A stretch of 64,000 nucleotides of DNA from Zizania palustris (GCA_019279435.1 JAAALK010000081.1:61557318-61621317); one strand, 5' to 3'; shown: positions 1-10,460, counted from the first letter of the stretch. Translations and numbers: made by a program. Notes: generated by a model not told the origin, from the sequence alone.

Positions 1-108
1 CGAAGCCTGTTCCGCAGAAGACAGAACAGAGCTGAAGGCTAAGTTTTTAGCCCGAAAGTTTAAAAGCTCCCATTCACCCCCCCTCTGGTCGCCGTTTCCG
101 GTCCAACA
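1..108 (+). repeat. 3' end of the 5' LTR of element A
   Basis: These bases match the last 108 bases of the complete 3' LTR (about 8865-8972) and end in the same CCGGTCCAACA. The primer binding site follows at once. The rest of this LTR lies left of the window. Confidence 0.93.
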
Positions 109-110
109 AT

Positions 111-122
111 TGGTATCAGAGC
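111..122 (+). other. Primer binding site, initiator tRNA-Met type (element A)
   Basis: TGGTATCAGAGC lies two bases after the LTR end. This is the standard plant site complementary to the 3' end of initiator methionine tRNA, used to prime minus-strand DNA synthesis. Confidence 0.92.
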
Positions 123-172
123 AGGTTAAGATCACCAGTTGACCTTAACCGGTTTTGTGATCTGTTGGCGAC

Positions 173-2635
173 ATGGATAGAGGCAGTAAAATTCCTCTGT
201 TCGATGGGACAGATTTTGCATACTGGAAGGTGCGCATGGAGGCTTACTTGTTAAGACAAGGAAATGCAATTTGGGAGATTGTGGACTCACAATACTCCAT
301 CCCTGATACCCGCACCACTCAAACTGAAAAAGATCAGTATATTGCCAACTCGAAGGCAAGGAACATACTGTTCATTGGTTTGAGTCGGAGTGAGTTTGAT
401 AGGGTGCAGCACCTTAGGACTGCTAGGGAAATTTGGACAACACTCACTGTCTTTCATGAGGGCTCTGCTCAGATTAAGGCCAGGCGCCAAAGCACCTACA
501 ATCAACAGTATCAGCTGTTTGTGCAGGCACCTGGTGAATCTGTAGATGCCATGTTTTCTCGCTTTGACGCGATAGTGAGTAACTTGCGATCCAACGGGAC
601 GCTTGCTTATAGTGATCATGATAGGGCTATCAAGCTTCTCTATGCTCTTGACCGTAGCATATGGGAAGTAAAGATATCCAGCATTGAGGAGTCCACAAGT
701 TATGATACTTTGACCTGTGATGAGCTCTTTAGCAAGCTGAAGTCCACAGAGATTGCTAAGGCATCTCTTGCTGTGCACAGAAGCTCTTTGCCACAGCCAT
801 TGGCATTGGTTTCTAGCACAAGCCGTGGCACCACTGCAGAACCAAGCACATCAGGCACTTGTGTTCTTGCAGATGGTTTTGCTTTGTCCTCCCTGGTCTC
901 CGTCACAAAGGAGCAGGTGGACACTCTAGCTGATGATGAGCTTGCTCTCATTGCCCGGAGGTTCACCCGCTTTCATCATGAGAGACGGGATCAGAGGAGA
1001 AGTGGTTTTAGTGGCTGCTATGAATGCGGCGACACCTCTCACATTAAGGCAAATTGCCCCAAGGTCAAGAAGAGAGATGAGAGTGACCGCCCTAAATACC
1101 ACAAAAAGGAGAGGAAGCCCTTTGTGAAGGGCAAGCGCGGCAAGATGGCTAAGAAAGTAGCCAAGGCCGCTTCCAGAGCTTTTGTTGCTGCTCTCAGCGA
1201 CATCGACACTTCCTCAACTGAGGAGTCGAGCTCTGAGGAGAAGGAGTCCCCAAGGAAGGAGGACAAGAAGGACAAGAAGGGACGTGACTTCACCGGCCTT
1301 TGCTTCATGGCCGACAGCGATCACAGCGGCGATGAGCTTGACTCATCTGAGGTAAACCTATCATCTGACCAGCTTCTAATTAAATTAGATGAGCTGAATG
1401 AAGTTGTGCTAGGTCAGGATAGATTACTTGTGCAAGCCGCTAGAGAAAGAAAAGACCTTAGACTTAGGCTAGAAAATGTTTCTACTGAATATGCCATGCT
1501 TAAGTCTAAATTTGATGATGCTGAATGTGAATCATGTTCTGTTGTCATGAGTGAGCTTGCTCAGTTGCGTTCTGTACATGCTCAAACTCTCTCTGAGCTT
1601 GAGACTGCACAGAAGCAGCTTTTGGAGGTGGATTCTAGACCTCATGATATTGTTGATTGCATGAACTGCTCGTTATTACGCGATAGCATTTCTTTACGCG
1701 ATAAGCATGTTCATGATTTGGAGGCTAGATTGGAAAGGGCCGGTAGTTCTAAGGATGTGCAACCTGTTTGTGACACTTGCATCACTCTTAAGGACCAGCT
1801 AGGCACTGTCAGAGAGCGAGCTGAAAATCTCATGTCTGAAAATGAATACCTTCTTTCTGTGGTGAACAAATGCACTGAGGGAAAGGGTAGGATGGATTTG
1901 CTCTTGGCCAAGACCAAGTTGTGTGCTGACAGAGCCGGGGTAGCTCTAGGTTTGGGTTTTGAGAGGATAGCTTCAGACAGTAAGACCAAAACTGTTTTTA
2001 CCTCTCCCACCACCCTAGAGAAAGAGAGAGCTCTGTTGGACACCCCTCCAGCCAAAAAGCCTACCCATCCACCAAAGAAAACCACTCCTCCTACCAAGAA
2101 AAATCCTCCCAAGAAAACCACTCAAAAGAAACCCAAGGAGCCTGTGAGAGTTGCTCCCGTGACCCATGAGAGTGCCCCCAGGAGAGTGTTTCATTGTTCT
2201 TATTGTCAGCGGGCGGGTCATTTGATTGGTTTCTGTTTCCGTCGCATCAAGGATGAGCGACGTGCTCAGGCGATGAGCTATCAGGACATGCATTACCCAT
2301 CTTTAGGTATGCATGAGTCTGAGTTTTACTCTCGTCCTGTTTTCGAGGCTCCTCGTGCTTCTCGGAGAGGTTTTGCTCCTCGAGGTGTTCACCATGTTCC
2401 ATATGGTGGTAGACCTCGGGCGAGTAGCTTTGTACCTCGTCAGAGTAGGAGACCTCGTCATGCTGTGCGTTCTTTGCATGTAGGTAGACCTCGCACTTTG
2501 CATCATTCTGATTTTCATGTGCGTAGACCGTCTGCTTTTACTGTGCCTACTACTCGTGTCACTCAGTGCTGGATGCCTCGCCATTATTTTACTCACCCCA
2601 GCACTGAGCGATCGAGACGTTTTTATCATGTGTAG
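173..2635 (+). CDS. gag: Gag polyprotein, Sirevirus-like, 820 aa (element A)
   Basis: This is the structural protein of the virus-like particle. The N-terminal part (about residues 1-230) resembles the UBN2/Copia-type gag domain, with the LFDGTDFAYWKVRMEAYL start. A CCHC zinc knuckle (CYECGDTSHIKANC) lies near residue 281, and a K/E-rich acidic-basic tract follows. Residues about 400-600 look like coiled coil (many E/L/R heptads). A P/K-rich stretch comes near 620-665. A second CX2CX4HX4C motif (CSYCQRAGHLIGFC) lies near residue 674, and the tail is rich in arginine and histidine. The gag of many Copia elements is about 300 aa, so this is an expanded form. The start is the first ATG after the primer site. 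The frame ends at a UAG (2633-2635) and stays open in the same frame into pol. Confidence 0.93.
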   Translation: MDRGSKIPLFDGTDFAYWKVRMEAYLLRQGNAIWEIVDSQYSIPDTRTTQTEKDQYIANSKARNILFIGLSRSEFDRVQHLRTAREIWTTLTVFHEGSAQIKARRQSTYNQQYQLFVQAPGESVDAMFSRFDAIVSNLRSNGTLAYSDHDRAIKLLYALDRSIWEVKISSIEESTSYDTLTCDELFSKLKSTEIAKASLAVHRSSLPQPLALVSSTSRGTTAEPSTSGTCVLADGFALSSLVSVTKEQVDTLADDELALIARRFTRFHHERRDQRRSGFSGCYECGDTSHIKANCPKVKKRDESDRPKYHKKERKPFVKGKRGKMAKKVAKAASRAFVAALSDIDTSSTEESSSEEKESPRKEDKKDKKGRDFTGLCFMADSDHSGDELDSSEVNLSSDQLLIKLDELNEVVLGQDRLLVQAARERKDLRLRLENVSTEYAMLKSKFDDAECESCSVVMSELAQLRSVHAQTLSELETAQKQLLEVDSRPHDIVDCMNCSLLRDSISLRDKHVHDLEARLERAGSSKDVQPVCDTCITLKDQLGTVRERAENLMSENEYLLSVVNKCTEGKGRMDLLLAKTKLCADRAGVALGLGFERIASDSKTKTVFTSPTTLEKERALLDTPPAKKPTHPPKKTTPPTKKNPPKKTTQKKPKEPVRVAPVTHESAPRRVFHCSYCQRAGHLIGFCFRRIKDERRAQAMSYQDMHYPSLGMHESEFYSRPVFEAPRASRRGFAPRGVHHVPYGGRPRASSFVPRQSRRPRHAVRSLHVGRPRTLHHSDFHVRRPSAFTVPTTRVTQCWMPRHYFTHPSTERSRRFYHV

Positions 2636-5600
2636 GCGACAGGTCGAGGCTTGGAGGGCACGTGGATAATGGACTCCGGTTGTTCGCGCCACATGACCGG
2701 AGATGCAAATTGGTTCTCCAGCCTCACCACAACCAAGCAAAGGGAACACATCACCTTCGGAAACAATCGAAGGAGTAGAGTGAAAGGTAAAGGTGTGGTA
2801 AGAATTAACACGAACTTCACTCTCAAAGATGTTGCTTTGGTTGAGAACCTGGGATACAATTTGCTGTCTGTATCTCAGTTGCTTGATGAGGGCTTCGAAG
2901 TGCGATTTCATCGCGATACTTCGCAAGTGCTCAATTCTGATGGCGTTGTGGTGTGTAAGATCTTTAGGGTTGGGAGAGTTTTTGGAGCTGATTTTTCAGA
3001 GTCATCTGGTTCTTCTCATTGTCTTGTTGCTCATTCGACTTCTGAGCTTTGGAAGTGGCATAGGAGACTAGGGCATATGAGCTTTGAATTGCTCGCTCGT
3101 CTGAGCGCCCTAGGTTTGATCCGAGGATTGCCCAAGCTCAAGTTTGAGAAGAATTTAGTTTGCGCTCCTTGTCGACATGGAAAAATGATTGCCGCTTCGC
3201 ATTCGCCAGTCACCACAGTGATGACTGAACAACCCGGAGAACTTCTCCATATGGACACTGTAGGTCCTTCTCGGGTTAGTTCTTTAGGCGGCAAGTTGTA
3301 TGTTTTAGTTATTGTCGACGATTTCTCTCGCTACTCTTGGGTCTTCTTTCTTGCCAGCAAGGATGAAGTGTTTTCACACTTTCGGAGCTTGGCTTTGAGA
3401 CTTTTCACTGAACTCCCTGGTGCATTAAAATTCATTCGGAGCGATAATGGCACCGAGTTCAAAAATAGTCTCTTTGTTGACTTTTGCATGGAGCATGGCA
3501 TAGAACATCAATTCTCTGCTCCGCGGGTTCCTCAACAGAATGGTGTTGTTGAGAGGAAAAACCGCACTTTGGTTGAGATGGCTAGGACGATGCTTGATGA
3601 GCATAGGACTCCTAGAAAATTCTGGGCTGAGGCCATGAACACTGCTTGCTACATCTCAAACCGAATTTTCTTGCGCTCAATTTTAAACTTAACATCGTAT
3701 GAGCTGCGTTTTGGGAGACAGCCCAAGGTTACTCATCTTCGAGTTTTTGGTTGTCGCTGCTTTATCCTAAAACGTGGTAACTTGGATAAATTTGAGTCGC
3801 GATCTTCTGACGGGATCTTTTTGGGTTATACTACTCATGGTCATTCTTATCGTGTTTATAACTTGGAAACTAACACTGTCATCGAGTCATGTGATGTGAC
3901 TTTTGATGAATCAACCCCCTCTGTTAGTTCTGATGTTGAACAGGCAAATGAACACGACATGGAACAGACCTTATTCGAAGATGAAGATCCCGGAGAATTC
4001 GAGGATGAACCCCTACTACCCTCGACATCAACCCCCGAAGCTGACCCCGCTTCTACTACTTCGGCACGAGGTCCCGAAGCGACTACCTCAACATCGGTCA
4101 TCTTGGACCACTCCATCGCACAAGTTGAGGGGGAGACTGCATCCCGCCGCGAGGCTCCACATCATGTCCAAAGGATGCACCCTCCCGAGCAGATCATTGG
4201 TGAGCTTGATCAAAGGGTAACACGTTCTCATGCCCATTTCACTCATGCTGCTTTTGTTGCTTCTTTCGAGCCCTTAGATGTTAGTCATGCACTTTCTGAT
4301 TCTAGTTGGATCAATGCCATGCATGAGGAACTTGAAAATTTTGAGAGAAACCAAGTCTGGACTTTAGTTGATCCTCCACCAAATGTTCATTTCATTGGAA
4401 CAAAATGGATTTTCAAAAATAAACAAGGGGAGGATGGGACAATTGTTAGAAATAAGGCTAGACTTGTAGCTCAGGGCTTTTCTCAACTAGAAGGGATTGA
4501 TTTTACTGAAACTTTTGCACCTGTTGCTCGCCTTGAGGCCATTAGGATTTTGCTTGCCTTTGCGACATCCCGGGGATTCAAACTCTATCAAATGGATGTC
4601 AAAAGTGCTTTTCTTAATGGCTTCATAGGTGAAGATGTGTATGTAAAACAACCCCCTGGTTTTGAAAACACCAAGTACCCACATAAAGTCCTTAAACTTC
4701 ATAAGGCTCTTTATGGACTCAAGCAGGCCCCTCGGGCATGGTATGATAGACTTAAGTCTTTTCTGCTTGAGCGAGGGTATTTGATGGGCTCTGTTGATAA
4801 AACTTTGTTTACTCTCAAGCATGGCAAAGATTTCCTCCTAGTACAGATTTATGTGGATGATATCATCTTTGGTGGCTCTTCTCATGCTTTAGTTGCCGAG
4901 TTTGCAGATACCATGAGCAGGGAATTTGAAATGTCGATGATGGGTGAACTCACCTTTTTCCTTGGTTTGCAAATCAAGCAAAGCAAACAAGGTACTTTTG
5001 TCCACCAGACAAAGTACACCAAGGACCTGCTCCAGAAATTCGACATGTCCGATGCGAAGCCCCTCGCCACTCCAATGGGTACATCTGTAGCATTGGACCC
5101 TGACGAAGATGGAGAAGCCGTAGATCAGAAGGAGTTCCGAAGCATGATCGGCTCCCTCCTCTACTTGACTGCCACGAGGCCGGACATACACTTCGCTGTG
5201 TGTCTGTGCGCTCGTTTTCAGGCTTCGCCACGAGCTTCGCACCGCCAAGCGGTTAAGCGCATTCTAAGGTATCTCAAACACACCCTTGAGTTTGGCATAT
5301 GGTATTCATCGTCTTCATCTTTATGTCTTAGAGGTTATTCAGATGCGGATTTTGCTGGGTGTAGAATTGATAGGAAGAGTACCTCTGGTACTTGTCATTT
5401 TCTGGGTACGTCTCTGGTTTGCTGGTCTTCCCGCAAACAGTCTAGTGTTGCACAATCGACGGCTGAGGCCGAATATGTTGCTGCAGCTAGCTGTTGCTCT
5501 CAGATTTTGTGGATGGTTTCCACTTTGCGGGATTTCGGGTTAGATTATAAGAGTGTTCCACTTTTCTGTGATAACACTAGTGCTATTTGTATTGCAAACA

Positions 5601-5803
5601 ACCCGGTTCAGCACTCCAGAACCAAACACATTGATGTACGGTATCATTTTCTCAGAGATCACAATGAGAAGGGTGATATTGAACTTCAATATGTTGATAC
5701 CCAACACCAGCTTGCCGACATTTTTACAAAACCCCTCGATGCTTCTCGATTTGCTTACTTGCGTGGGGAACTTGGCATTTGTCACCCTTACGGCATTTTG
5801 TGA
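2636..5803 (+). CDS. pol: Pol polyprotein: protease, integrase, reverse transcriptase, RNase H (element A)
   Basis: The frame is the same as gag, separated only by one UAG. There is no ATG next to the stop; the first is ATG in WIMDSG, so expression by stop-codon readthrough or as a fusion is likely. Numbering from the TTG at 2651, the protease site is D8-S9-G10. Integrase has H137, H142, C171, C174 for zinc and D202, D265, E301 as the catalytic DD35E triad. Reverse transcriptase holds QMDVKSAFLNG and the YVDD box at residues 734-737. RNase H includes SDADFAGC and ends near IFTKPLDASRF. The final residues are GICHPYGIL, followed by TGA inside a purine tract. No internal stop is present over 1,050 residues, so the enzymes look intact. 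Reading order and motifs make Copia certain. Confidence 0.95.
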   Translation, partial: ATGRGLEGTWIMDSGCSRHMTGDANWFSSLTTTKQREHITFGNNRRSRVKGKGVVRINTNFTLKDVALVENLGYNLLSVSQLLDEGFEVRFHRDTSQVLNSDGVVVCKIFRVGRVFGADFSESSGSSHCLVAHSTSELWKWHRRLGHMSFELLARLSALGLIRGLPKLKFEKNLVCAPCRHGKMIAASHSPVTTVMTEQPGELLHMDTVGPSRVSSLGGKLYVLVIVDDFSRYSWVFFLASKDEVFSHFRSLALRLFTELPGALKFIRSDNGTEFKNSLFVDFCMEHGIEHQFSAPRVPQQNGVVERKNRTLVEMARTMLDEHRTPRKFWAEAMNTACYISNRIFLRSILNLTSYELRFGRQPKVTHLRVFGCRCFILKRGNLDKFESRSSDGIFLGYTTHGHSYRVYNLETNTVIESCDVTFDESTPSVSSDVEQANEHDMEQTLFEDEDPGEFEDEPLLPSTSTPEADPASTTSARGPEATTSTSVILDHSIAQVEGETASRREAPHHVQRMHPPEQIIGELDQRVTRSHAHFTHAAFVASFEPLDVSHALSDSSWINAMHEELENFERNQVWTLVDPPPNVHFIGTKWIFKNKQGEDGTIVRNKARLVAQGFSQLEGIDFTETFAPVARLEAIRILLAFATSRGFKLYQMDVKSAFLNGFIGEDVYVKQPPGFENTKYPHKVLKLHKALYGLKQAPRAWYDRLKSFLLERGYLMGSVDKTLFTLKHGKDFLLVQIYVDDIIFGGSSHALVAEFADTMSREFEMSMMGELTFFLGLQIKQSKQGTFVHQTKYTKDLLQKFDMSDAKPLATPMGTSVALDPDEDGEAVDQKEFRSMIGSLLYLTATRPDIHFAVCLCARFQASPRASHRQAVKRILRYLKHTLEFGIWYSSSSSLCLRGYSDADFAGCRIDRKSTSGTCHFLGTSLVCWSSRKQSSVAQSTAEAEYVAAASCCSQILWMVSTLRDFGLDYKSVPLFCDNTSAICIANNPVQHSRTKHIDVRYHFLRDHNEKGDIELQYVDTQHQLADIFTKPLDASRFAYLRGELGICHPYGIL

Positions 5804-6973
5804 GGGGGAGCTGATTTTAATTGTCTTGCATATGCTCATTATGTGTGGAATTGCACTTACATCTTTTGCTATTATATGCCTGCTTTTAATTCAAAGAAAT
5901 CATGACAGCTCAGCTCTATGAAATATGTCTGGAACATTGATTGTGCATGGTGTTTTATTTTCTAAAATCAAAACTTGCTCACCACACAATCTTGTATCTA
6001 GCTTGTTTAGACTGGACTGCTTTTAGCTATCTTTTATCTACTTGACAGCAAGACACTGTTCCTTGGATGCTAAAATTTGCAACTTGAAAAATGTGTTCTT
6101 TATTCATGGATACTCATCAAAATATTAAATTCATCAAATCAAAATCAAAAATCCATGATTTGCCTGGTTTAAATGAAAAGATCCAGGAGGATTTGTTTGT
6201 CGCACTACTCTATTCTAGACTGCTTACCATTGCACTTTGGTCTGAACTGGGATAGTGTAGTGTATGCCAAAATCACCGCCTTAAGCTTCAGATGGCTTTC
6301 ATGTCTAGGCTTGGCTTGATTGGAAAGTATAAGGTGGACAAACAAATAACCCCTGACATTAAGAAAAGAACAACAAATTTAATTGCTCGTCAAGTTTGCT
6401 TTCAAAGCTCCTTTTTGAACAAGACTTGTCTGTCTAGGGTAGAATTTGTTAGCTTTGCGCAGTCCTTGCCTTCTCATGTCTAGCTGCTTTGACTAAGAGG
6501 TGATGCTTTTATCTTAAAATGACAAAATCACATGCCATCATCTTGTTTTACAGACTGTTAAATTGAGCTGAGCACATGATCATTTGTGTTAATTTTGGCA
6601 TATTTTTGCATTATATGTCTTTGCAATTCTATTCATTTCAAAGCTTTGCATCTTTTGATTGCTCCTTGATGCTTGCATTGCCAAAGGGGGAGAGATTTGC
6701 TATGTTCTCTGCCGCAAAGAGGCATAACTTTCAAGGGGGGAGAGATTTTTGACATAAAGGGGGAGAAAAATTTGCTCAACTCAGGGGGAGTTCTTATCAA
6801 GGGGAGATTTGCCAAAAGGGCTTTTACTCTTTTTGAGAAAGGGGGAGAAAAACTCTTTTATCAAGTGACATGCTTTGGCTCTTTTCTGAGTTTTTATGGT
6901 CACTTGTGTGCTGAAATTTTTAAATTTTCTTGAACTTGGATTTGGTTGTCAATGCACTCATCAAGGGGGAGAT
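5804..6973 (+). promoter_or_regulatory. Non-coding 3' region with an array of polypurine tracts (element A)
   Basis: Between the pol stop and the 3' LTR lie about 1.17 kb without a convincing ORF. Purine tracts of the form AAGGGGGAGA recur: just after the pol stop (about 5802-5811), near 6684, 6732, 6757, 6783, 6809 and 6839, and finally 6963-6973 next to the LTR. The last one is the expected primer for plus-strand synthesis. Multiple tracts at this place are a known mark of Sireviruses. No env-like protein could be recognised here. Confidence 0.85.
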
Positions 6974-8972
6974 TGAGAAACCAAGGGTTGGTTTCGGTGT
7001 TTTGTGATGAGTGATTGACTGGATTTTACCCTCTGTTCGAAGGGTACCTCCGAAGGGGCTTCGGAGGTGGTACCTCCGAAGGGTGTTCGGAGGTGTTTCA
7101 CCGGAGTGTGTTCGGTGTTTGTTTGCTGCAGCTGTGCAGCGGAGTGTGCTCGTCGGAGGGGTCCGGCAGTACGCGTTGACTGGGTTTGTACCGTAGGCTT
7201 CGGTACTTTGGGCGGTACACCGGAGTGTGTACCGAAGGTTGGTAACCCGGAGAGGTCTCCGGAGTACTGGATACACTTGTTTGCTTGTCTGTGGTGCGCA
7301 GGGACTTCGGAGGCGACGGACAGGGTTCGAGCCGGGTGAACCTGGGTCAAGCGGGAGGCTTGATGCCAGGGGAGCGGGGAGCTCCGTCACGGTGGCTGCG
7401 AAGGTGGTCCGGGTCGGTCCTCGGGTCGAGGCGTGCCAGGTGAAGGCAGAGAGTGCGGAGCGTGGCTCCGGCTGAAGGTACTCCGAGACAAAGTCCTCGG
7501 AGGTGAGGCACTTCGAAGGTACTCCGAATGGAGTGACTTCGGAGTTGGTGGATCAAGTCCTCTGCGGAGGCAAGGGTTCGAAGTGTGCTCCGGAGGGAGA
7601 CACTCGAAGGTTACCCGACGAAGGTCTCAGAAGTCGAGGCGCATCGAAGGCATGGTCCGGGTGAGGCTCGTCGAGGAGTGTGCTCGGAGTGAGACACTGC
7701 GACGAAGTGCTCATGGAATGCTTCATGCGGAGGCCTTGGACGAAGGAGGGACTTCGAAGGGTGGTACTTCGGAGCGTGAAGGACTTCGGAGCGAGGCTAG
7801 CTCCGGAGTAAGGTTGACTTGTAGTGCTTCGGCCATGCATGGCTTCGGTACACGGACGGACGGTGGTTGAGCTCGGAGTAGCTGCGAAGCCGTGGAGGTC
7901 CACTCCGAAGGTGGTGGTGCGAAGGCCCAAGGGCTTTGACGGCTTCGGCTTAAAACCGTCACTGTATCGAAGGACTTCTTCGGCGGAGCGAAGGCCAACA
8001 GGCTGCAGGCTTCTCGCCGAAGCTACCGCACCCTCCGGTGCGAAGGGAGGTTCCAGAAGTCAACACTGTAAAGGCTGACACTGTCTGTTCTGAAAAAGGC
8101 TGACACTGTCCCCTCTGCAGCTGACAGAGAAGCCTCCAGAATAAAGGTGGACTACCTTTTGTACCCCTTAGTTCTGAAGAGACAAAATGAATGTAAACCC
8201 TAGGGGTAAAGTAGTCACTTCCTTAGGATGAATCCATGGGCTATAAATATGGGGGCTCGGTAGGTAACATTTAACACTTTGAGCATTTACTGTTGAGCTC
8301 CTGTAGACAGACCTCGCTGTATTCATTCTGAGTTCAATTTATTTCAGTGTTCCTTGTTCAAGCGGCGAAGCCCTGCTTCTGTGTGCTTTTGCTTGAACTC
8401 GCGTTGCATACCTCGCTAGTCTTTAGCTCACCGAAGCTTGTCTTGGCGAAGGGTGTTTTTCTCGCGAAGTGTGCTTTACAGTGTGTTGTCGCTCTGTGTA
8501 ACACGAGGCAAGACCTCGCTGCTTACTAGCGAAGCCCTGATCTTTTCCCGTAGTGCTTCTTGTGTCGAAGCCCTTAGCGTGGTCCGTTTTGTGTGCGTGT
8601 AGACCTTCGCGTACGAAGCCCAGCACCAGTTGCTGTTGCCAAGTACTTGGTCGAAGTCCTCAGAGGGCTATCCACTCTTGCGAAGGGTGAAGTGCGAAGC
8701 CTGCTCGAAGCACCTCGTGTGCGGAGCCTACACTGACTTAGCAGAGTAGATTTTTGAGGGTTGTTCGTGGAGCGAAGTCTTCTTGGCTTCGAACTTTTGC
8801 TCCTGTGAAGCCTGTGTTCGGAGCTGTCGGAGTACCTCCGAACCAGACCTTCGAAGGTAGTGTTCGAAGCCTGTTCCGCAGAAGACAGAACAGAGCTGAA
8901 GGCTAAGTTTTTAGCCCGAAAGTTTAAAAGCTCCCATTCACCCCCCCTCTGGTCGCCGTTTCCGGTCCAACA
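6974..8972 (+). repeat. 3' LTR of element A, complete, 1999 bp
   Basis: It starts TGAGAAACCAAGG right after the terminal purine tract and ends CGGTCCAACA, matching the 5' LTR end at 108. The first part is dense in palindromes built from CTTCGGAGG and CCTCCGAAG (about 7036-7110 and onwards). These are CpG-rich motifs of the kind described for Sirevirus LTRs. A TATA box lies at 8241-8250. Short open frames inside the LTR are products of GC-rich sequence and are not called genes. Confidence 0.92.
8241..8250 (+). promoter_or_regulatory. TATA box in the LTR of element A
   Basis: CTATAAATAT sits in the 3' half of the LTR, in a plausible place for the U3/R boundary. The same box is present in both LTRs of element B (about 53974-53983 and 62859-62868, reverse strand). 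Confidence 0.7.
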
Positions 8973-9717
8973 CTCTTGTAGACTTCGCTCGACGTGAGTT
9001 CCTTCTTGCTGTCATTTTCGAAGGTCACAGTGTGTGGGTTCGGAGCTTGTCATTCGAAGTTAGTCTTCGGGTCGAAGGTTATAACTTCGTTCATCATACC
9101 TCGACCATGCTAGCTTCGAAGGTAGAGTGTAGGCTTCGTTTTCGTCTTGCTGCTGTGTGCTAGGCTTCGCTTATCTTTCGAAGGTTGATTTTTTGTGTAT
9201 CGGGTTCGAAGTTGTCTGTTCGAAGGTTAGGCTTCGAAGTACATTGTTCGAAGCAAGCTTCGACTCTGTCATACTTTGCTCCGAAACATACTTCGCACTT
9301 TGATATTTGAACTAGGCTAGACTCAACATACCTTCGGCACTTTATTGACAACCTTCGCTAGACTTCGTCAAAGACCTCCGAAGCTGACTTCGACACCGAC
9401 CTCCGAAGCAGGCTTCGACACATTAGAGCAGGCTTCGCCAAGTTCCGAACAGGAGACAAATCTGAACAGTAACTTCTCATCTCACTTTATATATACTTAG
9501 ATCATTCATTGAGAAGTTTGACCTGACATGTCTAGTATACTTTGTTTATCTGCCTAGTTGCTTCTAAGCTAGATACCTTTATACTTAGGCTATCTGTTCA
9601 TATTCTGCTACTTAGTCTTTTGAGGTTCGTTGGGTGTTGGGAACAGACCATATATTCGAAAGAATTTTTAAGGCGCCCATTCACACCCCCCCTCTGGTCG
9701 CTACTTTCGGTCCTACA
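8973..9717 (+). repeat. Relic LTR of a second, older Sirevirus-like element (3' part)
   Basis: The end of this stretch (about 9672-9717) repeats the element A LTR end in diverged form: a CCCATTCAC run, CCCCCCCTCTGGTCGC and a final CGGTCCTACA. The preceding bases are full of TTCGAAGG and CTTCG motifs. Element A inserted into it, so its 5' part is missing here. No primer site or coding region follows, so it is a solo LTR or a truncated remnant. Confidence 0.7.
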
Positions 9718-10460
9718 AAAGTTCCAATAGGTAGTATCGGATGTTCTGATTATTTTCGGGACCCAAGTCAGAGAGCGAAAACGACATCGGAGGTTCCGAT
9801 GCTTGGATTCGCGACATGAATCAGAAATTCTAATTTGGAATCAGATGTTCGATTATTTTCTGGACTCGAGTCAGAGAGCAAAAGTTGCTTCGGAAGTTCT
9901 GAAATGGTATCAGAAGTTCTGACGAGCCGGAAGTTTCGATTTTGGAATCAGGAAATTTGTAGTGACCAAAAGTTCCGATATGTGTATCGAAAGTTTTGAG
10001 GTGAGTGAAAACAGATTGGATCTATTACGGTATCATACTAAATCGAGAAACCAAAATACCCTATCAGAAGTTCCAATCCAAGATTGAAAGTTCCAACGTG
10101 GGTAAAATAGATTGGATCTGTTACAACACAAATCGGTTGTAACTGATTTATGGGTTTCAAGATGTGGATGACCAAGAGCTATTAGTCCTATATAAAAAGA
10201 GGAGGTCTGAGAGAACAAGCTTATGGATAGTTTAGACCTAACCATCAAAGAGTCTCCTCTTTTTCTCGATCTCAACAGTTGAGATCGAGAATTTCACGTC
10301 TCTCACGTGCGGTGATTCCATGGAAGGAACTTCATCCCTGTACGTGTAGATACCATAGAGACGTTCTTCAATAGCAACCCTCGTGAACTTCATCATATGA
10401 ACAACTACATTGTCTTTACTAATTGGATTGGCGAGGAATGGTCAAGATGAAGCAAGGGAG
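9718..10460. repeat. LTR-like relic rich in GAAGTTCCGAT motifs
   Basis: Variants of GGAAGTTCCGAT and ATCGGAAGTT recur at least ten times between about 9718 and 10100. A TATA-like TATATAAAAAGAGG follows near 10190 and a leader-like stretch after it. This pattern is common in LTRs of grass retrotransposons, but I could not find a primer site, coding sequence or partner LTR. Family unknown. Confidence 0.45.

Larger units (their letters stand above)
1..8972 (+). mobile_element. Sirevirus-like Ty1/Copia LTR retrotransposon, element A (5' LTR cut by window edge)
   Basis: The order is LTR end (1-108), primer binding site, gag, pol, a purine-tract region and a complete 3' LTR (6974-8972). Pol has the Copia order protease, integrase, reverse transcriptase, RNase H. 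The very long gag, the repeated AAGGGGGAGA-type tracts before the 3' LTR and the GC-rich palindrome-filled 2 kb LTR fit the Sirevirus lineage. Both large frames are open, so the copy is recent or was until recently active. Its right end abuts the relic LTR of a related element. The 5 bp beyond the right end (CTCTT, 8973-8977) would be one half of the target duplication; the other half lies outside the window. Element B at the other end of the window is a near-identical copy in opposite orientation. Confidence 0.93.

Noticed and set aside
6920..7930. Many overlapping open frames on both strands in the LTRs of elements A and B
   Set aside because: They come from GC-rich, palindrome-filled LTR sequence with few stop codons, recur identically in every LTR copy and resemble no protein.
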